Shown here: piece after piece, positions 30,556 to 41,398 of the stretch
How positions within the stretch are numbered: position 1 is the stretch's first letter
Layout: each line of letters opens with the position of its first letter
Assembly (NCBI GenBank): GCA_018335675.1
Contig: JAGXRQ010000059.1
Span: 1-64,000, forward strand
Source of the DNA: Bacteroidota bacterium
GTDB taxonomy: Bacteria > Bacteroidota > Bacteroidia > Bacteroidales > UBA7960
Length of the DNA stretch: 64,000 nucleotides
Direction of reading: 5' to 3'
Program-made: the position numbers and the translations under genes
Notes under the pieces: generated by a model
Databases searched by the model: none
Told to the model about the DNA's origin: nothing
What the model saw: only the letters and a program-made list of their open reading frames with translations

Positions 30556-33414
30556 TCAAAGCTTAATAATCTTAATGGTTTGTACGTTTTCTCCGGTATA
30601 AAGTTGCATCAGGTATGTGCCTTGCGACCATTTGGAAGCATCAACGTTAAAAGAATAATTCCCAATATTTAGTAGTTCCGGATTGCTTTTATAAACTAGG
30701 CTTCCGTGAATATCAGTAATTGTTATTCCAAGGGTAATTTGGTTATAAACAAGGAAATCAAAGCTGAATATATTCGAGGCGAAAGGATTTCTGTTTATTA
30801 TAATCTTGTATGGATTTTGTGAATTTGTCTCAGAAACATAGTTATCATCGTCATCGTCATCATCATCGTCATCGTCTGTATTGCCTGTGTATTTTGCTTT
30901 TGCGCTTATAGCACTTTGCTTCAGGTCAGTTAAATGGTCTCCAACTAGTAAAGCAAATGCGATTTTAAGTGTATCATTATGGTTTAAAATAAATGGACCA
31001 CTTCCCAATAAAGTACTGATATCATTATTTGTATCGAAGAGCCCTGCTGAGTTGCGATTAGATTTTAAGGCTGTATATTTTTCAAAACTTGTAAAACCAT
31101 CCGATATTTTCAAACTTCCACCATAGCCTTGATTATCAAAGGCGTAATGTTTAGGTGCATAATCAGATAAGAGGCTAATACCTGTATAATATCCACCTGA
31201 AGTTGAGTATGCATACCCCAAGTTATTGTCAATATCAAAAGAAGCTCTGTGAGACTTATTATCCTGTATTATCCAGTCGGCAAAAAATCCGGTATATAAT
31301 GATGAGTATTGCTCTCCGCTGTTATTTATAATATCATATTCCAAAATTAAATATTTATTGTCGGGCGCTTCATCCCATGCCTTTATGGTGTAGTCAATCT
31401 TTAAGTTCATTTTAAATGCACCGGCATTATCATCATTAAAGCTCCCCCTTATTTCAAGGTGAGAATTCTCAGGATCATTAATAAATTCAGCATTCGTTAT
31501 TGATTTAAAAAACTGATTAAATGTTCCTTCAGTTGCTCCATAAATATTATCTACTACTTTGGATGTTGAGTTTCCTATAATTAAACCAGCACATTTAATT
31601 AGCGATCTGTTATATAAACTATACTTTAAGCCTAATCCTTGATTAAAATTAGGGTAATTATATCCTATTGTTCCTTTTGATGTAACTGTTGTGCTAATTG
31701 TATTCGGGAAAATATTTATATAATCTATGTTGAAAACAATAGAAAAAGTTTCTCTGCCTGCGTATTCACCGTTATTATAAAAGGTTATAATAAAATCGGC
31801 TTTATTGCTTGGGGGGTAATTGTTAAGTAGCTTTATAACAAATGGATTTTCAAGATTGTTTATTATTTCATTATTTGGAGCTGTGCCGAGGTTTATTTCT
31901 TGGGTTATAATGTCAATATATTGAGAATTTGTTTGCAAAATGGCAGTTACATTATCAACAGTAGAAAGGATATTTCTAAAAAATGCTGAAAGATTTACTG
32001 TTTCTCCGGGCTGTATCTTCGAGTAAAATTCTTCTGTGTGTTCAAGTGCTATTAATTCAATGTATGGGTTATCTGTTTCTGTAAGTGCTCTGAAAATATT
32101 TAATCTGCCCGTTCCTAAAAGCCCTTGAAAACTATTATTTTCTGAAATATCATATATGTTGTCTGCTGTAACTTTTAATTGTGCAGCGATTTGTTTTGCA
32201 TTATAATTTGGGAAATGACTTCGTAATAATGCAGCAGCTCCTGCAACAATTGGTGCAGCGAAAGAAGTTCCTGAGCCCGGATTATAACTGGAGTTTGGCC
32301 ATGTAGTAAGCCCCCCTGTTCCCGGCGCTGAGATGTCAATTGTTATTCCATAGCTAGAGCCCGACCATTTTACATCATTGATGTCGGTTGCAGCTACGCT
32401 TATTGTATTATTATATGCCGCAGGATATATTGGTATTTGATTGTTTGAATTACCTGCAGCAGCAATAACAACAATATCTCTGTTTATAGCAGCATAATTA
32501 ATAATATCTTGTCCAAATTGCCCTGCACCTAAAACTCCTCCCCACGAAAGATTCATAACCGTAGCGCCTCTATCTGCTGCATAAACAATGCCCTCGTATG
32601 CCATTGTAAGCCTTCCGGATTCATTGTCAATTTTAACTGGAAGTATTTTTGAATTGAAACCAACTCCGGCAATGCCGGTATTATTATCAGCGGTTGCGCC
32701 TGCATATCCACATACAAGCACTCCATGTGAATTGGCGTTGTATTGAGGGTTATTATCTCCTTCTCCAAGGTCCCACCCTTGAAAATTGTCAATATATCCA
32801 TCGTTGTCAGAATCATAGCCGTTGATAGGATCATTGTAATTATATTTGATGCTGTTGATTAAATCGGGATGCGTCAAATCTGTACCTGTATCAATAATCG
32901 CTATAATCTGGTTTGTATCTCCTCTTGTAATGCCCCATGCTAAGTATGCCTGAATGTTGTTCAAATAATATTGACTTGGTGCAAGTGGGTCGTTGGGAGT
33001 GTATGAAAAAAGCTCAGGAATGTAATATTTCTCAGCGTATTCTACAACTCCGCTTTGATACAATAATTGGATAATGTAATCTAAATCTTCATTTTCATCA
33101 ACAATTAATTCATGTATCAAACTTAAATCAACAAGTTTCTGTCCATTTGAGTTATACTTGTAAGATGGAGAATTGTGTGACGGGAATTTTCTGTCAATTT
33201 TATAATCAATTTGCTTAAGATATTCCTGAACAACAATAATTCCTTGTTTCTCCTCATTTTTCAGAACAGAATCCTCTTCAATTAGCTTGAAAATAATCTT
33301 TCCTCTCACATAATCTTGAGAATAAGACCATGTTGTCGCAATAAGTAATAAAAAGGATATTGCAAAATTTTTGCATATTCCCGAGATATTTACGAAATTT
33401 CTACGATAAATCAT
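30556..33414 (-). CDS. S8 family (subtilisin-like) peptidase with type A T9SS C-terminal sorting domain
   Basis: IIAIIDTGTDLTHPD, NSHGVLVCGYAGA, GTSFAAPIVAGAAALL catalytic motifs; C-terminal ITDIHGSLVYKS...WSQGTYLMQLYTGENVQTIKIIKL. Confidence 0.92.
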   Translation of the reverse strand: MIYRRNFVNISGICKNFAISFLLLIATTWSYSQDYVRGKIIFKLIEEDSVLKNEEKQGIIVVQEYLKQIDYKIDRKFPSHNSPSYKYNSNGQKLVDLSLIHELIVDENEDLDYIIQLLYQSGVVEYAEKYYIPELFSYTPNDPLAPSQYYLNNIQAYLAWGITRGDTNQIIAIIDTGTDLTHPDLINSIKYNYNDPINGYDSDNDGYIDNFQGWDLGEGDNNPQYNANSHGVLVCGYAGATADNNTGIAGVGFNSKILPVKIDNESGRLTMAYEGIVYAADRGATVMNLSWGGVLGAGQFGQDIINYAAINRDIVVIAAAGNSNNQIPIYPAAYNNTISVAATDINDVKWSGSSYGITIDISAPGTGGLTTWPNSSYNPGSGTSFAAPIVAGAAALLRSHFPNYNAKQIAAQLKVTADNIYDISENNSFQGLLGTGRLNIFRALTETDNPYIELIALEHTEEFYSKIQPGETVNLSAFFRNILSTVDNVTAILQTNSQYIDIITQEINLGTAPNNEIINNLENPFVIKLLNNYPPSNKADFIITFYNNGEYAGRETFSIVFNIDYINIFPNTISTTVTSKGTIGYNYPNFNQGLGLKYSLYNRSLIKCAGLIIGNSTSKVVDNIYGATEGTFNQFFKSITNAEFINDPENSHLEIRGSFNDDNAGAFKMNLKIDYTIKAWDEAPDNKYLILEYDIINNSGEQYSSLYTGFFADWIIQDNKSHRASFDIDNNLGYAYSTSGGYYTGISLLSDYAPKHYAFDNQGYGGSLKISDGFTSFEKYTALKSNRNSAGLFDTNNDISTLLGSGPFILNHNDTLKIAFALLVGDHLTDLKQSAISAKAKYTGNTDDDDDDDDDDDNYVSETNSQNPYKIIINRNPFASNIFSFDFLVYNQITLGITITDIHGSLVYKSNPELLNIGNYSFNVDASKWSQGTYLMQLYTGENVQTIKIIKL

Positions 33415-33585
33415 CTTTTTGCCATTGAAAGTTCCGTAAAGTTACAAAGAAAGTAGCTTTGAAAAATGAAAAAAATCGATTCACCTTTTACATAGGCTTT
33501 GAATAGCTTGTCAAAAGGCTTTAAAACTATGGGAATTCCACTAGCAGTCGGTATGATAGTTTTGATCAAACCTATATTTTAATGC

Positions 33586-34905
33586 CTATTTTCCCCCAAA
33601 ATGCTCATTAAACTTTTTCAATCGGTATTCTAAATCTGGAAATTGTTCTCTGCTTACAAGAGAAACACAAGCTCTCAGTCCTTCAAGTCTTTCGCTGCCT
33701 GTTATTGCCAGCGATATTGCGCTTATACCGTAATAGATTAGCTTTTCAATAAGTTCTTCGCCAGTAAATCCGGGATAAGATATAGTGAAATAAAAGCCGT
33801 CTGCAAGTGGGAGGTCTTCATCTTTGTCATAAACAAGACTAAAGCCATTGTCTAGAAATAATTTTTTCATGATTTTGGCTTTTTCACCATAGTCTTTTAC
33901 AGCACTCAGAAAGTCATACTCGCCGTCGTTTATTGCTTTCAGCATTGCTGCCAGAGCATATTGGGCTGAATGGCTGGTTCCGGAACTTAATGCATATACA
34001 GTTCCGAAAATCATTGCTCTACCAAAAAGGTCTGAGCCATAATACCTGAGAAGGTCAGGGGCTTTTGTTTCAAAAAGCTTATCCGACAATACCATCATCC
34101 CGATTCTTTGTCCGGCATAACTGAAAACCTTTGAGCTTGAAATGAAAAGTATGTAATTGTCGGTATATTTGGTTACTGATGGTTGAAATGGGGGTACTCC
34201 CGGTTTTGAAAGGTCGATTCTGAAATCCATCGCAAAATATGCAAGGTCTTCCATTACGACCACATTATACTTGGTTGCCAATTCTCCAATTATTTTCAAC
34301 TCTGTTTCAGTGAAGCAGATCCAGCTTGGATTATTAGGGTTTGAATATAACAATCCGGCAATATTGCCTTTTGAAAGATGCTCTTCCAACTTAGCTTTTA
34401 GTTTTTCGCCTCTGTAATTATATACATCAAAACTTTCAAACGGAACACCTAAAACCTTGCATTGCATTTTATGTACTGGAAATCCGGGATCAATAAAAAG
34501 AATAGTTTCTTTTCCTTTATACATTCTGCTAAGGGTTGTAAATGCCGCAAAGCTACCTTGCATTGATCCAACGGTAGGAATACAACCAACCGGATTTACA
34601 TCTGCATCCATAAAAAGCTTAACAAAACGCGATATTTCAGTCTTTAAAGGTTTAATACCGTCAATGTCGGGATATATTGCCGCTACTCCATTTTTTAATG
34701 CTTCAATTTCAGCGTCAACTCCAATCTGGCAGGGTGGTAGCCCGGGGATACCCATCTCCATACGTATATATTTTGTGCCGGTAGCCTGCTCGATATTGTC
34801 AACCAGACGTTTAATTTCTCTGATAGAGGCTTTGCCAACACTTGATAGTTTTAATAAATCAATTTGCTCGTTTACCTTTTCGAATGGGATGGGGGTATCT
34901 TTCAT
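33586..34905 (-). CDS. pyridoxal phosphate-dependent aminotransferase (class I/II)
   Basis: LLYSNPNNPSWICFTETEL; ISSSKVFSYAGQRIGMM PLP-lysine region. Confidence 0.88.
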   Translation of the reverse strand: MKDTPIPFEKVNEQIDLLKLSSVGKASIREIKRLVDNIEQATGTKYIRMEMGIPGLPPCQIGVDAEIEALKNGVAAIYPDIDGIKPLKTEISRFVKLFMDADVNPVGCIPTVGSMQGSFAAFTTLSRMYKGKETILFIDPGFPVHKMQCKVLGVPFESFDVYNYRGEKLKAKLEEHLSKGNIAGLLYSNPNNPSWICFTETELKIIGELATKYNVVVMEDLAYFAMDFRIDLSKPGVPPFQPSVTKYTDNYILFISSSKVFSYAGQRIGMMVLSDKLFETKAPDLLRYYGSDLFGRAMIFGTVYALSSGTSHSAQYALAAMLKAINDGEYDFLSAVKDYGEKAKIMKKLFLDNGFSLVYDKDEDLPLADGFYFTISYPGFTGEELIEKLIYYGISAISLAITGSERLEGLRACVSLVSREQFPDLEYRLKKFNEHFGGK

Positions 34906-35133
34906 ATTTAGTGGAGTTTATGTGTTAATATTTAACTAATTACAGCTTGTTGAAATCGCATTGCAAAATAGTAAAATTCCTATTCATAAAAAAAAATTAT
35001 CAAAAATATTTTGGCAATTGAGCATTAGAATTATTTAACAAGACTGCAGCCGTAAAAATATTAATTTTACAGGAAAGAGTTTATTATTAGTCCTGATAAA
35101 ACATTTATTGTATAAATTCTATAAATCGCAAAA

Positions 35134-37548
35134 ATGAGAAAGACAATCATTTTCTTAATCGCTGTAATAAATTTTGGTGTTCTAATTTCCCAGCAAACAG
35201 GCAAATATATGTTTCCTCCTCAGGAAATAATTGATTTGGTTGATGCACCTGTTACACCTACAATGCGAATAAGCCCAGACGGAAAGAAGATATTATTCCT
35301 TGAAAATCCCGGACTTACTTCACTTGAGGATTTGGCTGAGGAAGAGTTACGATTAGCTGGCATTAGAATAAATCCAAAAACCAACGGCCCAAGTCGATCA
35401 AGATATAGCACAGGATTATCTTTTGCAGATATTGATGGCACAAATCTGTTAATGGTCAACGGTCTGCCTTTGTCTCCAAAGATTACAAACGTTCAGTGGT
35501 CGCCTGATGCTTCTAAAATTGCGTTTACTAATACGATAGCAGATGGTATTGAACTATGGGTAGCTGATATAAAAACCGCTAATGCAAAGAAGCTTACTTC
35601 GGCAGTTGTTAACGATGTAATGGGAAATGCATATGAATGGCTGTATGATAATAAGAATATAATTTTTTTATCAAAAATTGAGACCAGAGGAATTGCCCCT
35701 AAAAGACCTTTGGTGGCTGATGCACCTGTTGTTCAGGAAAATATTGGAAGAAGAGCTGCTGTTCGCACATATCAGGATTTGATTAGGGATGTTTATGATG
35801 AAAGAATTTTCGATTATTATGCATCATCTCAATTGTGTAAGGTTGATTTGAATGGAAAAATTGTAAAAATTGGGAAGCCCGGTATAATTTGGTATTTTAA
35901 TACTTCTCCTGATGGGAAATATTTATTGGTAAATTATATAATGAAGCCTTATTCATATATAGTTCCATTTTCAAGATTTCCTCAAAGGTTTGAAATATTA
36001 GATGTTAATGGAAAATCACTTAAAGTAATTGCTGAAATCCCATTATCTGATAATATTCCTCAGGGGTTTGATGCCGTAAGAAAAGGTCCGCGATCATTTA
36101 CATGGAGATCAGATAAGCCTGCAACACTTTATTGGGTTGAAGCATTGGATGAAGGGGACCCTTCAATAGAAGCAGAGTACAGAGATCAGGTTTTCTTTGT
36201 TGAAGCTCCTTTTGTATCTGAACCGAAGAAGAGCTTAAGTTTAAAACTTAGATTTTCAGGTTTTTTGTGGGGTAGAGCCATTTTTGCAATAATAAATGAA
36301 TCTTGGAGGAAAGATCGAAGGATGTTGGTGTCTTATTTTAATCCAAACGATGAAAGTTTTACTAAATCTACAATATTCGATTATTCCACAGAGGATAGAT
36401 ATAATCACCCCGGAAGTATTCAGACGATAATTAATAAATATGGACAAAGAGTAGTTCAATTCGACAATACTAGCAGAAGGCTTTATCTTGCCGGGCAAGG
36501 AGCATCACCCGAAGGAAATATGCCATTTATTGACAGGTATGATCTTAGAACGGGCAAAATTGAGCGTTTATGGCAATCCGAAGCACCGTATTACGAATAT
36601 TCTGTAAACTTATTGGATGCTGATAAAGGTTTAGTGATAACAAGAAGGGAATCTCAGGAAGAACATCCTAACTTCTATCTGAGAAATATTTATGATGGAA
36701 CAATAAAGCGTATATCTGATTATCCTGAACCTTTTTCTCGGTTGAGACAGATTGAGAAACAGTTAATTCAATATCAGCGGGAAGATGGAGTTTCATTATC
36801 AGGTACTTTATATTTGCCTGAAGGCTTTGTTGTAGGCAAGGATAATCCTTTGCCCACAATTCTTTGGGCTTATCCGAGAGAGTTTATTAGTTCAGATGCA
36901 GCAGGCCAGGTTAGTGGGTCGCCTTATACATATAATAGGGTAGGAGCAAGCTCTATAGTAATGTTGGTTACACAGGGTTATGCTATTCTTGACAATGCAT
37001 CATTCCCAATAGTTGGAGAGACAGAATCAGAACCTAACGATACATTTATTGAGCAGCTTGTTGCAAATGCGAAAGCTGCGATTGATAAACTGGTTGAGAT
37101 GGGTGTTACAGACTCCAAGAAAGTTGGTGTGTCAGGGCATTCATATGGCGCATTTATGACAGCCAATCTTCTTTCACATTCCGACCTTTTTGCTGCCGGC
37201 GTAGCCAGAAGTGGAGCTTACAACAGAACTCTTACTCCTTTCGGATTCCAGTCGGAAGAAAGAACATTTTGGCAAGCTCCTGAATTATATCATAGGATGT
37301 CTCCATTTTCTAGTGCAGATAAAATGAAAACACCTCTGTTACTTATTCATGGCGCTGAGGATAACAATTCCGGTACATTTCCAGTTCAGAGCGAAAGATA
37401 TTATGATGCTCTAAGAGGCTTGGGAGCTACAGTAAGGCTTGTAATGCTGCCTCACGAGAGTCATGGGTACGTTGCTCGAGAATCTATTTTGCACATGCAT
37501 TGGGAAACTTTGCATTGGTTTGATAAGTATTTGAAGGAGAAGGAATAA
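35134..37548 (+). CDS. S9 family peptidase (prolyl oligopeptidase-like), exported
   Basis: Signal peptide; VGVSGHSYGAFMTANLLSHSDLF; LLLIHGAEDNNSGTFP; HESHGY. Confidence 0.92.
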   Translation: MRKTIIFLIAVINFGVLISQQTGKYMFPPQEIIDLVDAPVTPTMRISPDGKKILFLENPGLTSLEDLAEEELRLAGIRINPKTNGPSRSRYSTGLSFADIDGTNLLMVNGLPLSPKITNVQWSPDASKIAFTNTIADGIELWVADIKTANAKKLTSAVVNDVMGNAYEWLYDNKNIIFLSKIETRGIAPKRPLVADAPVVQENIGRRAAVRTYQDLIRDVYDERIFDYYASSQLCKVDLNGKIVKIGKPGIIWYFNTSPDGKYLLVNYIMKPYSYIVPFSRFPQRFEILDVNGKSLKVIAEIPLSDNIPQGFDAVRKGPRSFTWRSDKPATLYWVEALDEGDPSIEAEYRDQVFFVEAPFVSEPKKSLSLKLRFSGFLWGRAIFAIINESWRKDRRMLVSYFNPNDESFTKSTIFDYSTEDRYNHPGSIQTIINKYGQRVVQFDNTSRRLYLAGQGASPEGNMPFIDRYDLRTGKIERLWQSEAPYYEYSVNLLDADKGLVITRRESQEEHPNFYLRNIYDGTIKRISDYPEPFSRLRQIEKQLIQYQREDGVSLSGTLYLPEGFVVGKDNPLPTILWAYPREFISSDAAGQVSGSPYTYNRVGASSIVMLVTQGYAILDNASFPIVGETESEPNDTFIEQLVANAKAAIDKLVEMGVTDSKKVGVSGHSYGAFMTANLLSHSDLFAAGVARSGAYNRTLTPFGFQSEERTFWQAPELYHRMSPFSSADKMKTPLLLIHGAEDNNSGTFPVQSERYYDALRGLGATVRLVMLPHESHGYVARESILHMHWETLHWFDKYLKEKE

Positions 37549-37550
37549 AA

Positions 37551-37576
37551 AGAGGTGAGCCTTTCGACTCACCTCT
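37551..37576 (-). terminator. hairpin terminator for the minus-strand gene 37602-38717, possibly bidirectional
   Basis: agaggtgag-cctttcga-ctcacctct stem-loop followed on the minus strand by TTTTATTCC. Confidence 0.75.
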
Positions 37577-37601
37577 GCAAACAACATCAATCAACTAAAA
37601 A

Positions 37602-38717
37602 TTATTTGCTATCAAATTTTGGAATTTTAGCCACATTAAAACCAACCATTAATCCAATCATTGAACCATCTTTGTTTGGGGAGTAATACACATTTACCGG
37701 AACATTAAGATATCCAGACCTGAAAGTTTTTCCAAGGGCGAATATCATACCGCTTGATACATCAAGTTTACCCCTTGAGTCTAGTCCTTTGAATGTTTGA
37801 ATATTACTATCGTATGGCAATGTGTTTGCTAGCTGCCAATTGCCATTTCCGTCATAATATCCATAAGCAGTTTTTGTAAGTCTAATAACAGGTCCTAAAC
37901 CTATTTCAAATCCTGATTTATTAAACCTAAATCCAAGTAAAGTGCTTACAGAAGGAACCACAACTCCCGACTCCATGCCGGTAATCGCCGGGATAAACTC
38001 AAGCAATGCCTGAAAATCACCTGAACTTAAGAATTGTTGTTCAAACTGATATCCGATAACACTATTAACAGCATACATATCAAAACCACCTTGAGCTAAG
38101 GGTGCTTGCAATCTGTTTGCATGTCTGCCCCAATAGTGAGTTGCTCCAACTCTCGGACCGCTTAATTTCACAGTGGTTTTAGATGTAATTATAGGCTGAT
38201 CATAATTTACAAGTAAATCTACCAATAATTTATCATTTTCAATTCCTACAATATTATTAATTGACAATCTCATCATTGTTTGAATTTGATCTTGCTGATT
38301 GATAAACTCCATAACATCCGTTTTTTCAATTTTTTCTCCTTTAACATCAATCAGCCTAAAAATTACAATTATTTTTCCACCGTATCTTTCAACACTTCCT
38401 GTAAGCATTTTATCTGCGTTCAATAATTTACCTGCCATCACTTGGCAATTCATTCCATAACAATCTTCAACTTGAATTCCTTCTTTTTTTATTATGTTTG
38501 AAAGGTCATATCTGTCCATTACTTCATATACATTTGTTTTTTCAAGTTCAAGTAATACAATATTCCTAATAACTTCTTTGTCGATAGACAGATCTTTTGA
38601 GTCGATTCCTGTAACAGCGATTTTTTGTTTTCTTTGAGAAAACCCTGCTTCTGTTGAAAAAAGCATAATAAGAGTTAAACCGAATAATTTTCCTAAAATT
38701 TTTGTTTTTGTTTTCAT
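37602..38717 (-). CDS. CsgG/LpoB-like exported protein with C-terminal beta domain
   Basis: KIAVTGIDSKDLSIDKEVIRNIVLLELEKTNVYEVMDRYDLSNIIKKEG; ADKMLTGSVERYGGKIIVIFRLIDVKG; start reset to MKTKTKILGK. Confidence 0.65.
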   Translation of the reverse strand: MKTKTKILGKLFGLTLIMLFSTEAGFSQRKQKIAVTGIDSKDLSIDKEVIRNIVLLELEKTNVYEVMDRYDLSNIIKKEGIQVEDCYGMNCQVMAGKLLNADKMLTGSVERYGGKIIVIFRLIDVKGEKIEKTDVMEFINQQDQIQTMMRLSINNIVGIENDKLLVDLLVNYDQPIITSKTTVKLSGPRVGATHYWGRHANRLQAPLAQGGFDMYAVNSVIGYQFEQQFLSSGDFQALLEFIPAITGMESGVVVPSVSTLLGFRFNKSGFEIGLGPVIRLTKTAYGYYDGNGNWQLANTLPYDSNIQTFKGLDSRGKLDVSSGMIFALGKTFRSGYLNVPVNVYYSPNKDGSMIGLMVGFNVAKIPKFDSK

Positions 38718-38913
38718 CTTTTTTTGTTTTAAAGGTTTACGAGGCAAAATTACTTCGGCAGTTTGTCTTATTAAAACGGACTTTTAACCCTGCAAATAAA
38801 AGTTTAGTAATCTTCGAGAAAGATTTGACGATTTAAAGCGCTTAGTTTCAAAAAAACTTACACAATAGAATCCTCAGTCTTCGTTTTTTGCGAAAAACAA
38901 TAAAAATTTCTGT

Positions 38914-38921
38914 TACTTTTG
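38914..38921 (+). promoter_or_regulatory. Bacteroidota-type -7 element TAnnTTTG
   Basis: TACTTTTG 20 nt upstream of ATG 38941; TTTG at 38887-38890 could be the -33 box (wide spacing). Confidence 0.5.
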
Positions 38922-38940
38922 CAAAAAATGCAAATAATAT

Positions 38941-39972
38941 ATGAAAATTGTTGACCCAAAAGATATTCAAATTCAATTCCTGAACAGGATAAATGACTTG
39001 ATACCAAAGGAAACTTCGCTTGTAGTGGTATTGTCAGATTTGCTAGAAATTAGCAATGACAGTGCATACAGAAGAATGAGAGGGGAAACAATGCTAACTA
39101 TTGAAGAAATTGTTACACTATGTGATAGTTTTAATATATCATTTGATGCATTTAGCCGAAAAGAAACTGGATTAGTTACATTTAGATATAAGTTAATTGA
39201 GCCTCAGAAAGAAAATCTTTTGGAATACATGAAAGGAATTCTTTCAGATATGAAGACCATCGCTAACTGCAAAAACAGTAATATTATATATGCTTGCAGC
39301 GATATACCTGTTTTCTATCATTATGATTATCCCGAAACAGCCGCTTTTAAGCTTTTTTATTGGATGAAATCGATAATGAATATACCTGAGCTTGAAAAGG
39401 CAAAATATAATCCCGAATTAATAGACCCTGAGTTATTTGAAGTAACTAAGAATATTATTTCACTCTATAAACAAATTCCATCAATAGAAATTTGGACAGA
39501 CCTTACTATTCATAGTACAATAAAACAAATTGAGTATTACTGGGAAGCGGGAGTGTTTGAAAACGTTGAGGATGCGATAATAATTTGTGATGGACTTCAT
39601 AAGTTAATTGCAGATATACAGGATAAGGCTGAAAAGACTGTTAAATATGAAGATGGTAAGATTCCTGAAGGTATGCCGGAAAAAAATTACGAATTATATC
39701 ATAGCGATATACAAATTATAAATAATAGTGTATTAGTAAATCTTGACCAGACTAAAGCTGTTTATTTATCACATTTTAGTTTTTATACAATGTCGACTAT
39801 GAATGACATTTATAACGAGAAGACAGCAGCTTGGCTGAATTCTTTGATAAAACGATCTGTTTTAATAAGTGGTGTTGCTGAAAAACAGAGGTATCAGTTT
39901 TTCAAAAGAATGTTTCAATTACTTGATGATTTGAAAAACAAAATTACACAATCAGCCTCAAACCAAGAATAA
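38941..39972 (+). CDS. helix-turn-helix regulator with large uncharacterised C-terminal domain
   Basis: N-terminal VVLSDLLEISNDSAYRRMRGETMLTIEEIVTLCDSFNIS HTH. Confidence 0.65.
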   Translation: MKIVDPKDIQIQFLNRINDLIPKETSLVVVLSDLLEISNDSAYRRMRGETMLTIEEIVTLCDSFNISFDAFSRKETGLVTFRYKLIEPQKENLLEYMKGILSDMKTIANCKNSNIIYACSDIPVFYHYDYPETAAFKLFYWMKSIMNIPELEKAKYNPELIDPELFEVTKNIISLYKQIPSIEIWTDLTIHSTIKQIEYYWEAGVFENVEDAIIICDGLHKLIADIQDKAEKTVKYEDGKIPEGMPEKNYELYHSDIQIINNSVLVNLDQTKAVYLSHFSFYTMSTMNDIYNEKTAAWLNSLIKRSVLISGVAEKQRYQFFKRMFQLLDDLKNKITQSASNQE

Positions 39973-39980
39973 TCTTATTT

Positions 39981-41234
39981 CTAAAAGAAGTAAAAAGCTG
40001 TAAATAGTAGTCTTATATTGCTAACTTCTTTAGTGTCATGCACAATTGCTCTGTTGTCTGGGGTTCCATAAGCGGCAGCAGTGTATTCAAGTTCTGTGGA
40101 AAATTGCATTTTACCTGAAATAAATGAAATATGAGGAGAGACTCTATATAAGTATTTAATGTTGTGTCCTCTGCCATAAATCTTCCCTTCCACAAAATCA
40201 GAAGCTCCAAAATTTCGGGAATATCCTAAAAATAAACCTGATTGAATTTGTTTACCGTACACAATATTCCACCACATTGAGAGATGGTTTAGAGGAGTAT
40301 AAGTAACATATTTGTCAATCGGATTGACTGTGCTTTCAGCATAGCCTCCCATCATTAGATGTTCGCTTAAATTTTGCCCGTATATAGCTTTTGTTTTTAT
40401 GTCGAGTTTATCTTTATGGTATCTTAAATAGCCCATGAAAGCGTATGTGCCTATATTAGCAGCAGTTTTATACAAACTGTCTGTGGCCAACCTTGGTCTT
40501 AATAATTTATAATCAGCAGCAATACCTGCAGTTGTGTTTTCTCTCAAATGAAACATCTGCAAATGAAAATTTGGCATACCACTATTTCTTATATAATCAG
40601 GGGATACACCAATCGGGCCATCATTTGAATTATCTCTTTGCGCAATAGCTGCCGCAAGAATACGAAGAGTTCCTTCTTTGTATGTCAGACTAACTTGTGG
40701 ATTTCGGATAAATGGCTGAAAAGGGGCTCCGGTGTTAAGAGAAATGACTGTTGGCACTGCTTCTGTAGCAAACATTGGATGCCACCATTGACCTAAAAGT
40801 AGATCAAATTTCTCCCATTCTAGTTTCATATATGCGTGCCTAAGCCTGAAGCCATTTATGTCGGCGTTAGTAACACCGGAAAAGTCGGCTTCAATTAATC
40901 CTGATGTTTTAGCGTTAAATGCATCAGGACCTTTAATAACGCCTGCAATTCTACTTGTAATTGCTGAGAAATTGAAAGAAGGATCTCCGTAGATATCGAA
41001 TCCGTTTACATCTGGAAATTCATTTCTAGGATATAACAAGAAAAGATCTTCTCTGGCAGCCACAACAGAACGGCTATCATACCAGTAATCAGATTTTACA
41101 AATCCTTTAAGTTTAAAGAAAGATTCAGATTCCTGTTTTTTTTCTTCATTGTCATTCGCTGGCTCTTCTGAGAAAGCATAGCTAATCTCACAAAACATGA
41201 GAATCAATAAGCCGAATATTAATTTACTTTTCAT
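39981..41234 (-). CDS. porin-like outer membrane protein
   Basis: Signal peptide MKSKLIFGLLILMFCEISYA; RHAYMKLEWEKFDLLLGQWWHPMFATEAVPTV; start reset from 41336. Confidence 0.7.
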   Translation of the reverse strand: MKSKLIFGLLILMFCEISYAFSEEPANDNEEKKQESESFFKLKGFVKSDYWYDSRSVVAAREDLFLLYPRNEFPDVNGFDIYGDPSFNFSAITSRIAGVIKGPDAFNAKTSGLIEADFSGVTNADINGFRLRHAYMKLEWEKFDLLLGQWWHPMFATEAVPTVISLNTGAPFQPFIRNPQVSLTYKEGTLRILAAAIAQRDNSNDGPIGVSPDYIRNSGMPNFHLQMFHLRENTTAGIAADYKLLRPRLATDSLYKTAANIGTYAFMGYLRYHKDKLDIKTKAIYGQNLSEHLMMGGYAESTVNPIDKYVTYTPLNHLSMWWNIVYGKQIQSGLFLGYSRNFGASDFVEGKIYGRGHNIKYLYRVSPHISFISGKMQFSTELEYTAAAYGTPDNRAIVHDTKEVSNIRLLFTAFYFF

Positions 41235-41363
41235 AACATATGTATTAATTACTTCAACCTTAATCTTAAACTCAACCTCAACCTCAACTTCAACCTTCTT
41301 ACATCCCAGAATTCTTTTTTTAACCATATAAGGCATATAAGGTCATATAAGAAAATTATCCTC

Positions 41364-41398
41364 AACCTAATACCTGACACCCGACACCTGAAACCTAT
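41364..41398 (-). repeat. GGTRTYR heptamer array, copy 1 (minus orientation)
   Basis: Reverse complement reads aggtttca ggtgtcg ggtgtca ggtatta ggt. Confidence 0.85.

Noticed and set aside
41235-41336. N-terminal extension VEVEVEVEFKIKVEV of the porin-like ORF
   Set aside because: Low-complexity (CTCAAC)n-type repeat upstream of a good signal peptide start at 41234.
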